Source: Candidatus Cardinium hertigii (GTDB taxonomy: Bacteria; Bacteroidota; Bacteroidia; Cytophagales_A; Amoebophilaceae). From it: a stretch of DNA of 37,820 nt. Positions 11,546-20,627 of this stretch are shown here, one piece after another. Positions within the stretch are counted from its first letter, which is position 1, and each line of letters begins with the position of its first letter. The position numbers and the translations under genes were made by a program. The notes below the pieces were generated by a model, which did no database searches, was not told where the DNA came from, and saw only the letters and a list, made by a program, of their open reading frames with translations. The DNA lies in assembly GCF_003788695.1 (NCBI RefSeq), contig NZ_RARA01000024.1:29128-66947 (forward strand), given 5' to 3'.

Positions 11546-12016
11546 GTATCCGTTCAGTGATGTGGCCTATGCGTATCCCTGTTCGTACCAATTAGAAATA
11601 GCACAATAATGCAAAATCATAAAAACGCGCCTTGAACAAAGCTGTGATTAGAAAATTTTAGTCTGAAAGGTAGTAGAAAATCAGCCTGTTTGAGCCTACT
11701 CTTCGTCTTTGAAAAGCTGGCTGCGTTCCGCTTCGGGATTCAGTGTACTCGCATAGTGGGTACTATGCTGCGTGCGCTTCACCCTCGAGCGCCTTGCCAG
11801 CTTCCCAAATCCATTGAGTAACCGTAGGAAGGGCGAGTTTTGATTTTCAGCTTTCAGACTGAAATTTTCAACAGCTTTGTTCACCAGCGCTTGATTTTTT
11901 TTGGCTACTTTTTTTGATCAAGCAAAAAAAGTAGCTTTAAAAAAAGCAGTTTTTTTTAAATGGATAAAATCATCAATAATCTATAAAATATGGCTACCAT
12001 GCAAGTGAATGGATAC
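11546..12016 (+). repeat. Family-1 repeat, subtype A, complete copy
   Basis: 471 bp, starting GTATCCGTTCAGTGATGTGG and ending CATGCAAGTGAATGGATAC. The interior forms a long imperfect fold-back: GAACAAAGCTGTGATTAGAA pairs with the complement of TTTTCAACAGCTTTGTTC. The loop is a GC-richer, structured cassette of about 140 bp that includes the GCATAGT/ACTATGC hairpin. A second hairpin, GCTACTTTTTTTG / CAAAAAAAGTAGC, lies near the right end. No transposase is encoded. Confidence 0.85.
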
Positions 12017-12044
12017 AATTTAAGACATTTGCCCCCGTTCTTTG

Positions 12045-13625
12045 CTATGGCTGGAGCTCTCTATAGGCTGCATTAACTAGTCGAAACATGCTCCTAGCTA
12101 CTGGAGAATTATTATTTTTATCTGGATGCCACTGCAAAGATAATTGATAATAGGCACTCCTAATAGCTTTCTGATTAGCATCCACACCCAAACCCAAGAT
12201 GCGCCTAGCCTCCACTTGAGACATCCTTTTAGCTGCTATGTTCCTGCTTGGTTCGATATGATTAGAAGTATAATTTGATGCATCATGCACATAAGAAGAA
12301 GTAAGGTGTTGTGTATGATGGTACAAATGCCTTACCCCTTTCGCCCCCTTAACAGCAGCATACTTGGCTGCAGAAGCTGCAATGGGCGCTATATAGACAA
12401 CCCCTTTGCCCCCCTTAACGGCAGCATACTTAGCTGCAGAAGCTGCAATGGGCGCCATATAAGACAACCCCTTTGCCCCCTTAACAGCAGCATACTTGGT
12501 TGCAGAAGCTGCAATGGGCGCCATATAGACAACCCCTTGCGCCCCCTTAACGGCAGCATACTTGGCTGCAGAAGCTGCAATGGGGGTTGCATATTTAATA
12601 CCGGCTGCACCCTTGCTAGCAGCATAAGAAAGACCCGTACTGGCCATTGTCATACCATGTGCAGCAGCTTGCGATAAACCCGTACCACACTCCCCTAAAA
12701 TTTCCTTAATCTTAGCAAGATATCCACTTCTATTTTTCAGCATGGTTACCTCTACTGTGCCATCTTGTGCATATGGCATAGGTTTTACAGCTGATGGCAC
12801 AGTATTGATATCTTCACCAGGAATACACATCAGAAGATGCATCCGACAAGCATGTTGTAATAATTTTCGGAGATAGGTCAATACACCATCAGTTTGATCT
12901 ATTGCTACATTTTGCATAGCTGCTATTTCCTCAACATACGCTATCACTCTGTCGGTCATGGTTGTTTCTTCAATACGATAACAGCTTAAAGCTGCATAAA
13001 GTTCTTTTTTGATTGCAGCAATGCTTTCCCGTTCTTTAACTTGTATCTCAGCTATTAGATCAATTACACGCTTGATGTTCTCATTTAACTTAAAAAACTT
13101 CTTGTTTTCTTTAGGCATTAGCATATCAGCTAAAGGTGCTATCTTATCCGCTGCCTTTTTCCTAATCTTAGCTATTTTTTTTAGACTTTCACTTATGCTA
13201 ACTGCAGATGCGGATACAGTTTTAAGATCAGTTGACGTGGTATGTAAAATTTCTCGTAATCTACTAGGCCAAGCGGTTGCACTATACTGTGTATGTACCA
13301 TCACCCCTTGTGCACAAATTGCATCAGTATCAATTTCACTCGCATACATTTCCATAATATGTGCAGCTTCTTGCGCAGCTTCAGCAATAGCTTTGGTTTG
13401 TTCTGCAACCTTTTTTACGTCAAGCTTGTTGGGATCTACCACTACCCATGGGGAATCGTCTTTTTTATCATCCAATAACAATGTGCTAACATGGGCACTG
13501 TTATTTTCATAATTGTTTTCTACAGTAAGCTTACTTACTGATTTACTACACCCAACCAACGCAATGGTAGATAAGTAAAAGAAAGGAGTTCCTAATACCC
13601 TATTTCTATAATTTTGGTTTGTCAT
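12045..13625 (-). CDS. Putative lipoprotein with Ala-rich repeats and C-terminal J domain
   Basis: A 526-residue protein. A signal peptide ends in a good lipobox (ALVGC, Cys near residue 26). Residues about 60-300 are helical. Four tandem 22-residue repeats of the type APIAASAAKYAAVKGAKG follow, probably amphipathic or weakly hydrophobic helices. The last about 60 residues are a J domain (ARRILGLGVDANQKAIRSAY, then LQWHPDKNNN) with an intact HPD motif, the part of DnaJ-type co-chaperones that stimulates Hsp70 ATPase activity. No G/F region, zinc finger or client-binding domain of DnaJ is present. Placement of a J domain on a lipoprotein is unusual: it could recruit a host Hsp70 if exposed or secreted, or bacterial DnaK if the leader is not processed. 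Target unknown. Confidence 0.8.
   Translation of the reverse strand: MTNQNYRNRVLGTPFFYLSTIALVGCSKSVSKLTVENNYENNSAHVSTLLLDDKKDDSPWVVVDPNKLDVKKVAEQTKAIAEAAQEAAHIMEMYASEIDTDAICAQGVMVHTQYSATAWPSRLREILHTTSTDLKTVSASAVSISESLKKIAKIRKKAADKIAPLADMLMPKENKKFFKLNENIKRVIDLIAEIQVKERESIAAIKKELYAALSCYRIEETTMTDRVIAYVEEIAAMQNVAIDQTDGVLTYLRKLLQHACRMHLLMCIPGEDINTVPSAVKPMPYAQDGTVEVTMLKNRSGYLAKIKEILGECGTGLSQAAAHGMTMASTGLSYAASKGAAGIKYATPIAASAAKYAAVKGAQGVVYMAPIAASATKYAAVKGAKGLSYMAPIAASAAKYAAVKGGKGVVYIAPIAASAAKYAAVKGAKGVRHLYHHTQHLTSSYVHDASNYTSNHIEPSRNIAAKRMSQVEARRILGLGVDANQKAIRSAYYQLSLQWHPDKNNNSPVARSMFRLVNAAYRELQP
12330..12600 (-). repeat. 66-bp tandem repeats (about four units)
   Basis: Units recur every 66 bp (TTAAC marks at 12349, 12415, 12481 and 12547) and encode 22-residue Ala/Lys/Gly-rich repeats in frame. 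The units are highly similar in DNA, so the array is recent or kept uniform by gene conversion. Confidence 0.9.
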
Positions 13626-14109
13626 AATGCTTTATTATTTACTACTTAATTAGTTTAAAAGTTTAAATGTAATTTTACTGTTTAGTATTAGCTACCGCTA
13701 GCTAACTATGCAAGTTTAAGGAAATAATCACCCAAATACAAATTTGGGTGATCTTATAGCTTTTTTCGTATCCGTGCTTTTTTTGTATCCATATTTTAGT
13801 TTGACGGAACATCCTAGACTAGGGATAATAGCATAAGCTTATGACGTAATTATTATTATATTAGAGCATAAATTAACCTAATTTCGGATAAAGTTTTCTA
13901 AAAAAAATGAGAATCATTCTTTTTATGTTTACATATTAAAGTTTAGCATTTCAAAAAATGCGTTTTAGGAGAAGTTGCTTTGCTTTTTCTTGTGGCTACT
14001 TTCTCAAGCAAAAAGGAACCAGAAATATTAGACTTCATAAGTTTTGGTATTTCTTTAATCCGGAACGCAAGTTGTTTTATGGTAATTACGTTTAAATATA
14101 TTATAGGGT
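13626..14109. other. 484-bp spacer with hairpin, Fur-like site and decayed repeat
   Basis: Between divergent genes. ATCACCCAAAT / ATTTGGGTGAT forms a perfect 11-bp stem at 13727-13752, followed on the plus strand by a T-rich stretch; no plus-strand gene lies upstream, so a simple terminator role is doubtful. GGCTACTTTCTCAAGCAAAAAGG near 13993-14018, read with flanking sequence, looks like a decayed family-1 hairpin. Confidence 0.5.
13906..13918. promoter_or_regulatory. Possible Fur-like operator
   Basis: AATGAGAATCATT differs at one base from the core AATGATAATCATT of the classical Fur box. It lies about 190 bases before the ankyrin gene and 280 before the J-domain gene. In an AT-rich spacer this could be chance. 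Confidence 0.2.
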
Positions 14110-16239
14110 ATGCGTTTTATATTAAGATTAATCAGTTGTGGCTTTATTGTTGTGGGTAATGGTAATAGGGCTATAGCAAATGAAAAAGAAAAACCAGCAG
14201 CTGTCCATCATACAGCCGCTTGTTGCGTCAATTTACCCCAGGCAGCAAAAGCGGATCACATCTCCTGTGTGACAGCCTTGCTTGCAAATAGAGCTAATGC
14301 AAATGAAAGAGAAAAAAGCAGTGGCTGTACAGCTTTACATTATGCAGCATCTAAAGGATCTTTACGTTGTATCACAACTTTAATTGCGCATAAAGCGGTT
14401 ATAGATGCCAAAGATAAGCATGGTTGGCATGCTTTGCATTATGCAATGGATAGGGGGCATGTAAATTGTATTGAAGCTTTAAGTAAAAATGTAAATAAAG
14501 TCAATATAAAGGGGCAAACGCCTTTGCATCTTGCAGTACAGAAGGATTATACGGATTGCATTATACATTTAATAAATAAGAACGCTGAGGTGAATGTAAA
14601 AGATAAGCAAGGTTGTACACCTTTGCATCTTGCTGCAGAAAGGAGAAACCTGGATTCTATTTCAATATTGATTAAGCATGGTGCTAAGCATAAAAAAGAT
14701 AAAAAGGGATGGACGCCATTGCATTACACAGCATATAATGGTCATTTAAATGGTATATCTCTGCTAATAGACCAGGGTGCTAATATAAAGGAATGTACCA
14801 AAGAAGATTCGAATGTGTTACATCTTGCACTTCAAAATAGCCATCCAGATTGTATTACATTTTTGATTGGCAAGGGTACAAATGTACGCAAAGCGAATAA
14901 ATGGGGTAAAATTCCTTTACATTATGCAGCGGAAAAAGGGTATAAGGATGGTATGACAGCATTGATTGAACATGGTAGTGACATAGATAAAAAAGATAAA
15001 AAGGAATGGACGCCATTGCATTACACAGCATATAATGGTCATTTAAATGGTATATCTCTACTAATAGACCAGGGTGCCAATATAAAGGAATGTACCAAAG
15101 AAGGTTCGAATGTATTACATCTTGCACTTCAAAATAACCACTTAGATTGTGCCACATTTTTGATTGGCAAGGGTGCAGATGTACGCAAAGTGCATAAATC
15201 GGGAAGAATTCCTTTGCATTATGCAGCGGAAAAAGGATATAAGGATTGTATGGTAGCATTGATTGAGCGTGATAGTGACATAGATAAAAAGGATAAAAAA
15301 GGATGGACGCCATTGCATTATGCAGCATTTAATGGTCATTTAAATAGTATATCTCTACTAATAGATCAGGGTGCTAATATAAAGGAGTGTACCAAGGAAG
15401 ATTCGAATGTGTTACATCTTGCACTTGAAAATAGCCATCTAGATTGTGCTACATTTTTGATTGGCAAGGGTGCAGATGTACACAAAGTGGATAAATCTGG
15501 AAAAATTCCTTTACATTATGCGGCGGAAAATGGATATAGGGATTGTATGGCAACATTGATTGAGCATGGTAGTGATGTAAATAAAAAGGATAAAAAAGGA
15601 TGGACGCCATTGCATTGTGCAACACTTAATGGTCATTCAAATGATATATCTCTACTAATAGATCAGGGTGCCAATATAAGGGAGTGTACGGTAGACGGTC
15701 GGAATGCGCTCCATCTTGCGGCTCAAAGTGGTAATGTACATTACATTAAAATCTTAATTGCCAATGGCCTTGATGTAAATGAGGGAACTAAGTATTATTC
15801 TGAAATTACATATAAAGACAGAGTGTATGAAACGATAATCATAACAGAAACTATGTTTGGTTGGACACCTTTACAGTTCGCAGCCGAACATGGCCATTTA
15901 GATTGCATAATATTATTGATTAATCTTGGGGCTGATCCAAACAGAAAAGATAATTGTTTAGGGGAAACTGCCTTACATTGTGCAGTAAAAAATGGCCTAA
16001 AACATGGTTCTTTGAAATGTATTAAAGTTTTGCTTGATTTTGGAGCTAATCCCCATCATCAAAATACTGATGGGGCTACACCGTTAGATCTGTTTGAGAA
16101 AATAGAATCATCTGTAGGACGCGCACAAATTAATTATGTAAAGGAGATATTACAAGAATCTATGCAAAAAACGGAAAGACCAAAAGATTTTAAACCGTAT
16201 AGAATCGATTGGGCAAAAGCACAGAAGAAATATAAATAA
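14110..16239 (+). CDS. Large ankyrin-repeat protein with signal peptide
   Basis: A 709-residue protein. The N terminus (MRFILRLISCGFIVVGNGNR, then AIANEKEK) looks like a signal peptide. About 18 ankyrin repeats follow, with TPLHYAA/TPLHLAA and LLI..GA(N/D) marks covering nearly the whole chain; the last about 60 residues form a charged non-repeat tail. Ankyrin stacks bind other proteins, and in obligate intracellular bacteria many are effectors, but no binding partner can be read here. Residues about 195-520 consist of three-ankyrin blocks of 99 residues repeated with little change. One insertion of about 20 residues near residue 560 interrupts a repeat. No F-box-like motif was seen in this protein, unlike the next ankyrin gene. 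Confidence 0.88.
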   Translation: MRFILRLISCGFIVVGNGNRAIANEKEKPAAVHHTAACCVNLPQAAKADHISCVTALLANRANANEREKSSGCTALHYAASKGSLRCITTLIAHKAVIDAKDKHGWHALHYAMDRGHVNCIEALSKNVNKVNIKGQTPLHLAVQKDYTDCIIHLINKNAEVNVKDKQGCTPLHLAAERRNLDSISILIKHGAKHKKDKKGWTPLHYTAYNGHLNGISLLIDQGANIKECTKEDSNVLHLALQNSHPDCITFLIGKGTNVRKANKWGKIPLHYAAEKGYKDGMTALIEHGSDIDKKDKKEWTPLHYTAYNGHLNGISLLIDQGANIKECTKEGSNVLHLALQNNHLDCATFLIGKGADVRKVHKSGRIPLHYAAEKGYKDCMVALIERDSDIDKKDKKGWTPLHYAAFNGHLNSISLLIDQGANIKECTKEDSNVLHLALENSHLDCATFLIGKGADVHKVDKSGKIPLHYAAENGYRDCMATLIEHGSDVNKKDKKGWTPLHCATLNGHSNDISLLIDQGANIRECTVDGRNALHLAAQSGNVHYIKILIANGLDVNEGTKYYSEITYKDRVYETIIITETMFGWTPLQFAAEHGHLDCIILLINLGADPNRKDNCLGETALHCAVKNGLKHGSLKCIKVLLDFGANPHHQNTDGATPLDLFEKIESSVGRAQINYVKEILQESMQKTERPKDFKPYRIDWAKAQKKYK
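14700..15690 (+). repeat. 297-bp tandem duplications inside the ankyrin gene
   Basis: The GGACGCCATTGCATTA mark recurs at 14711, 15008, 15305 and 15602, a constant step of 297 bp (99 residues, three ankyrin repeats). The units differ at few positions, so expansion is recent, and the locus is likely to vary in length between strains. Confidence 0.92.
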
Positions 16240-16288
16240 TTTTTAATTACCATACTAGGCTAGATCCTTCCATCTGTTCCTTTTTTCT

Positions 16289-16307
16289 ATTCGTTCAGTT
16301 ATGTGGC
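16289..16307 (+). repeat. Family-1 repeat, left-end remnant
   Basis: ATTCGTTCAGTTATGTGGC matches the left terminus. Nothing else of the repeat follows. Confidence 0.5.
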
Positions 16308-16328
16308 TTTTAAGAATCTATTCCGTCT

Positions 16329-17159
16329 TTAATCTATAGCCTCATTTTCTATATCATTATCGTATATATTTTCATTCTTGTTTCCGAAAATCTGATAACC
16401 AATTGTAAATGACAAGAAATAATTCTTTATACTTTCTTTATCCTTAACTGTACCTGTCCTACTTAGATCTGTTTGGCTAAACCAATTTATTTCTTCTTTA
16501 AGCATACCTAAAAACCCTAGTGTGCTTCTTAGATCTAGATACAATCCGGAAGTCCATTCATAAGCTGTTCCAAGTGATAGAGCAATATCCCTATATAAAT
16601 TATCTTTAAATGCAAATTTCTCTTCTTTAGCATTCCCAGATTTTTTAACTAGGCACGTTTTTTTAGGAGTAAAACTGAATACGCCAGCTAAGCATATTTT
16701 CCAGATATCTGTATTCGGCCTAAGGCTTAATGGATATATAACTATCCCTGGTGAGAGAAATACGTTATGGGTTATGAACTTTACATAGGAATCATTCAAA
16801 TTGTTCTGTTTATCCACTACCAAAGTGCCACCCTGGCATAGGTAACCTAACCCAACCTCGTAACCTGTGTATTGGGTTACTGCTAATTCTACGCATATGC
16901 TTCCCGTAAACCTTGGCGTTTCTAGAAAACTCTTTTTCGTTGATTCCCCTTTAATTCCAGCTGAATATAGTTCAGTGTCATCAAAATTTTTACAAATGCT
17001 CCAAAGAGAAGAGCTACTTATCCCAACTTTCGCACCTACCCTCCAGTAATCTATACCGCTCGTCTGATCAGCATATGCATCATACCCCCCCTGTAAAGTA
17101 ATACATACCCATGCACTGCCTTTTAGTATCTTTTTTATTTTTTTTAAAATCATTTTCAA
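16329..17159 (-). CDS. Outer-membrane beta-barrel protein
   Basis: A 276-residue protein with a signal peptide that ends near YADQTSG. It has a series of amphipathic strands: YWRVGAKVGISSSSLW, TGYEVGLGYLCQGGTLVV, NVFLSPGIVIYPLSLRP, ALSLGTAYEWTSGLYLDLRS and NYFLSFTIGYQIFG. This fits Bacteroidota porin-family/PorT-like small barrels with eight or more strands. It shows no close sequence relation to the barrel pair at 2655-4412. The last about 18 residues (NKNENIYDNDIENEAID) are acidic and extend past the likely final strand. Converges with the ankyrin gene. Function beyond membrane localisation is unknown. Confidence 0.65.
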   Translation of the reverse strand: MKMILKKIKKILKGSAWVCITLQGGYDAYADQTSGIDYWRVGAKVGISSSSLWSICKNFDDTELYSAGIKGESTKKSFLETPRFTGSICVELAVTQYTGYEVGLGYLCQGGTLVVDKQNNLNDSYVKFITHNVFLSPGIVIYPLSLRPNTDIWKICLAGVFSFTPKKTCLVKKSGNAKEEKFAFKDNLYRDIALSLGTAYEWTSGLYLDLRSTLGFLGMLKEEINWFSQTDLSRTGTVKDKESIKNYFLSFTIGYQIFGNKNENIYDNDIENEAID

Positions 17160-17605
17160 TGTTTATTCTGTCATTATGCGTTTGGCTAGCTTTGCTAAAC
17201 AGCATGGTTTGCCTGTATACTTTATACTTTGCTATACCACCTAAGATTTGGGCCTATCGCAAATCATTCAGTGTAATTACATTAAGATAATGTAAAAAAA
17301 AATATTGGCAATGGATAAAATAAGGCTAGCGCTATCGTTATCCCAAATGGTTACAAATGCGAACTAATACGTAAAATTTTTTTGTAAATACCATTAACAA
17401 TAAGTATCCTTGCAAAGGGTGCCCCCTATACTCCTAAATAGGAGAGGGAAGGACCATCAAGCTTCATTATATAGTAGGAAGGATAAAATAGTTATAACTG
17501 AAATAGTTATAACTGATTATTAAAACGCAAAAGAAGTATAGCAATGGCTTGATTTGTCCTTAACACATTTGGAATACAAAACAGTACAATTAAACGAATA
17601 AAAAT
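17160..17605. other. 446-bp divergent spacer
   Basis: Separates the minus-strand barrel gene from the plus-strand LRR gene. It contains a 14-bp palindrome CTCCTAAATAGGAG near 17430 and a direct repeat AATAGTTATAACTGA around 17488-17516. I see no gene. Confidence 0.4.
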
Positions 17606-18553
17606 ATGAAAAAGCAGTTTATCTTTCCTAGATTGTTCTTATTAGGTAGCAGTTTTACGGCATGTCAGGTTAACAACCAGGCAATAGATCATAAAAAACG
17701 GCTTCCAAATGAGTTAACGGAACAAATAATGCAATGTATGCCTGGTGCATATAATCTTGAAAAGCTACAACAGGGTTTGCCACAAAATACTGATGAAGCT
17801 GCTGTCGTGCGTGTTGAATTGGCTAGACGTCAAGCTTATTATGCCTTATATAGATCCTATGTAGATCAATTCAGTACCCTAACAGAACTTCGCAATTGGC
17901 CAAATAATACTGATGAAAACCATTTGCGTGCAGCAGCTGAAGCTTTGGCATATAATCAAACAATTACGAAGATTGACCTGGCTTTCGAAAGTATTGGTTC
18001 TGAAGGGGCAAAAGCGCTAGCTCGGGCTTTGGAAAAGAATAGCACAATTACGGATATTAATCTGCGTTATAATAGTATTTTTATTGATGGGGTAGAAGTA
18101 CTGGCTAAGGCTTTGGAAACAAATAGTACCATTACGAAAATTGACCTTAGTGGGAATCAAATGGGCGGCTTTTGCGGGGCGGCAGTGCTAGCTAAGGCTT
18201 TAGAAACAAATAGTACCATTACGAAAATTGACCTTAGTGGGATTAATATTGATTCCAAGCCGCTTGTAGAATTTCATGAGAGGTTACGTAAGGAGATATT
18301 ACGTCTAAAAAATGCCCTAGGAGATGCCCTAGGTGACCGAGCTAATGCTGCTGCCCCAGACTGGAAGAACATGGCTGCTGCAAAAGCAGCAGAGCTAAAT
18401 GCACAAGAAGCAGAGCTAGATGCAGTTGAAGCAGAGCTAGATGCAGCTGAAGCAAAGCTAGCTGCAGATGCAGCAGTGCTAACTAAGGCTTTGAAACAGA
18501 ATCGCATAACACAAGATAGTGGAAGTAGTCTACCAGGGTGCAGCATAATCTAA
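17606..18553 (+). CDS. Putative lipoprotein with F-box-like motif and leucine-rich repeats
   Basis: A 315-residue protein. The leader ends in SSFTAC (possible lipobox, Cys near residue 20). Right after it is RLPNELTEQIMQCMPG, which resembles the start of a eukaryotic F-box (LP.EL...I...LP). Residues about 105-215 hold roughly four RNase-inhibitor-type leucine-rich repeats (GAKALARALEKNSTITDINL and relatives). Residues 230-300 form an Ala/Glu-rich coiled coil with AELDA repeats. F-box plus LRR is the plan of FBXL substrate adaptors of SCF ubiquitin ligases, and F-box proteins are known from amoeba symbionts. Whether this short motif binds Skp1 is an inference. Part of a same-strand pair with the following F-box-like ankyrin gene. 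Confidence 0.75.
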   Translation: MKKQFIFPRLFLLGSSFTACQVNNQAIDHKKRLPNELTEQIMQCMPGAYNLEKLQQGLPQNTDEAAVVRVELARRQAYYALYRSYVDQFSTLTELRNWPNNTDENHLRAAAEALAYNQTITKIDLAFESIGSEGAKALARALEKNSTITDINLRYNSIFIDGVEVLAKALETNSTITKIDLSGNQMGGFCGAAVLAKALETNSTITKIDLSGINIDSKPLVEFHERLRKEILRLKNALGDALGDRANAAAPDWKNMAAAKAAELNAQEAELDAVEAELDAAEAKLAADAAVLTKALKQNRITQDSGSSLPGCSII

Positions 18554-18637
18554 CTTGCTTGGAACATATAATAGATTTTAATAATTTTTCTAAAATATGT
18601 GCGTTTTTAGAGCGCACGTACGCAATACGTTAATGGA

Positions 18638-20368
18638 ATGGTAGATTCATCAATATTTATGAAAGTTATAAAGATACCACGCCGTATTATACAGCATATA
18701 CATATACGTTTTCTCATTTTGGGCGTAATATGGGCAGTTGCTGCCTGTAGCAGTATAAAGCAACATGTACAAGAATCTAGACCACAAAGGAGAGAACTAC
18801 CTCGCGAATTGCAGCGCGAAATAGCCCAGTTTCTTCCCCATAGAGGTCTTCATGCATACCAGTCTGTATATCCGCTAGGTTACTATGAATCCGAACTTCA
18901 TCGATGTAACAGTTTACATATGGCCGCTGAAAATGGCCATGCCATATGTATATGTAAATTACTTGATGATGGTGCAAATGTCGACGTACCAGATGTTAAC
19001 AATGGGTTCACTCCTCTATGTATAGCAGCTAGACATGGCCACGCAGCATGTGTTAGTTTATTACTTGCGGCTGGTGCAAATGCCGACTTACCAAATGTTA
19101 ACAATGGGTTCACTCCTCTATATATAGCAGCTAGACATGGCCATGCAGAGTGTATGAATTTATTACTTACTGCTGGTGCAGATATTAATATTATGCCAAA
19201 CGGGTCTATACGTTCTATTATATATGTAGCCGCTAAAAATGGCTATGCAGCGTGTATTACAACGTTACTGGATGCATTAAGAAGGGCTGGTGCATCGCAA
19301 GGTAATATACGAGATCAAGTTAATACTAATTGTCCTGGGAAAAGAACTATGCCATTACATATAGTAGCTCAAAATGGTTATGCGGCGTGTATTGATGCAT
19401 TAATAGATGCTGGTGCTATGTGTAATAAACAAAATACATATGGAGATACCCCTTTGCATGCAGCAGCTAAATCTAACCAGGCAAACATCATTAGAACATT
19501 AGTAGTGCAACACGATGCAATACTTGACATAAAAAATAAATACGATCAAACGCCTTTGCATGTAGCCATTAGAAATTACAAATTAGACGCTATTAAGACA
19601 TTATTGCAACTTGGAGCAGATATCCATTTAAAAGGTACAGTACATATAAAAGGTAAAAAATGGGAAGGCGACGCTTTTCAGATAGCCGCACTACATAAAA
19701 TACGTACACAACGTATAGAATGTGCTACATTACTGCAAGCTTATGCAAGCAAACATGCTGAATTGGTAGGATCATTGCAGGACTGCATAAAAAATGGTGA
19801 TATAAGTTTTATTGAAAAATTACAGCGTACTGGTGTTACGCTTGAAATGCCCAATAGCAACGGTGATACCGCCTTACATCTAGCAGCTCAATATGGCCAG
19901 GTAGATGTTATTGAAGCATTGTATAGACACAACACAAATATAGACATGAATATACGTAATCTTTACAATAGCCGTACGCCTTTGCATGTAGCAGCTCAAT
20001 ATGGTCAACCAGACGCTATCCGCATATTACTACAATATGGCGCAGAACGTGACATCCAGGATAACTACGCTGGCTTTACCCCTTTACATCTAGCAGCTCT
20101 ACGTGGTCAGGTAGCTGCTATTCAAGCATTAGTAGAGGCTGAAGCACCAGTTAATGTGCAAAGCAATCAGGGTCTTACCCCTTTAGAATTAGCAATTAAG
20201 GGAAAATATTTAGCATGTGCTAAAATATTACTGGAAGCTGGTGCATATATAAATATGCAATGTAATAATCCTTATATGCAATATAATAATCCTTTTCCAG
20301 ACACCATAGAGGACCGTAACGTATATATTGCATGCGTTCTTGCATGGCTAAAAGAAACAATCCCCTAG
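18638..20368 (+). CDS. Putative lipoprotein with F-box-like motif and ankyrin repeats
   Basis: 576 residues from this ATG; the ATG at 18659 (MKVIKIPRRI) gives a more typical signal peptide and may be the real start. The leader ends in WAVAAC (lipobox). A few residues on is ELPRELQREIAQFLP, a good F-box-like helix start. About 13 ankyrin repeats follow to near the end; the second and third are near copies (NVNNGFTPL(C/Y)IAARHGHA), and a degenerate stretch around residues 335-400 separates two stacks. F-box plus ankyrin resembles eukaryotic and poxviral/legionella ubiquitin-ligase adaptors, in which ankyrins choose the substrate. Delivery route is unclear because a lipobox would anchor the protein. 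The LRR gene lies 84 bases upstream on the same strand. Confidence 0.82.
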   Translation: MVDSSIFMKVIKIPRRIIQHIHIRFLILGVIWAVAACSSIKQHVQESRPQRRELPRELQREIAQFLPHRGLHAYQSVYPLGYYESELHRCNSLHMAAENGHAICICKLLDDGANVDVPDVNNGFTPLCIAARHGHAACVSLLLAAGANADLPNVNNGFTPLYIAARHGHAECMNLLLTAGADINIMPNGSIRSIIYVAAKNGYAACITTLLDALRRAGASQGNIRDQVNTNCPGKRTMPLHIVAQNGYAACIDALIDAGAMCNKQNTYGDTPLHAAAKSNQANIIRTLVVQHDAILDIKNKYDQTPLHVAIRNYKLDAIKTLLQLGADIHLKGTVHIKGKKWEGDAFQIAALHKIRTQRIECATLLQAYASKHAELVGSLQDCIKNGDISFIEKLQRTGVTLEMPNSNGDTALHLAAQYGQVDVIEALYRHNTNIDMNIRNLYNSRTPLHVAAQYGQPDAIRILLQYGAERDIQDNYAGFTPLHLAALRGQVAAIQALVEAEAPVNVQSNQGLTPLELAIKGKYLACAKILLEAGAYINMQCNNPYMQYNNPFPDTIEDRNVYIACVLAWLKETIP

Positions 20369-20627
20369 TAAGCCTACCGCTGGGCCCCTAGCGGGGCTGG
20401 GGGGCTGCGGCTTCTCTGGCTTTGCAGCTTAGCTTCTTGTATGCCCCTGTTTGCTGTAAGCTATACGCTAACTTATTGTTAATAAGTAAATAATTTCTTA
20501 AACTTGCAGTTATAAGTAGTAGATTTAGGGCCTAATCAGTAGTAGCTAAAACAGCTACATACCTAATTAATAGGATAGGTTCTTATAATCCCATGGAAAG
20601 GGATGGTTATGTTATGATAATGATAAT
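20369..20627. other. Spacer with a GC-rich structured block
   Basis: Bases 20371-20440 are far GC-richer than the surroundings and can form GCCCC/GGGGC around TAGC, or CCGCT/AGCGG, plus a GCTGC/GCAGC stem. No T-run follows, so a rho-independent terminator is not clear. The rest is AT-rich with no gene. Confidence 0.4.

Noticed and set aside
11896..11935. Family-1 AT hairpin as a rho-independent terminator
   Set aside because: The stem is almost all A/T with few G-C pairs and its occurrence follows the repeat rather than gene ends, so terminator function cannot be claimed.
12389..12677. Long frames overlapping the J-domain gene repeats on both strands
   Set aside because: They are by-products of the 66-bp tandem repeats; only the 12045-13625 frame has a leader and a recognisable domain.
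14855..15339. Minus-strand frames within the ankyrin gene
   Set aside because: Open only because the 297-bp units repeat; no start context or domain.
20616..20627. GATAATGATAAT resembling half a Fur box just before the MutS-like gene
   Set aside because: Only one half of the palindrome is present, and TAATGA repeats are common in such AT-rich DNA.
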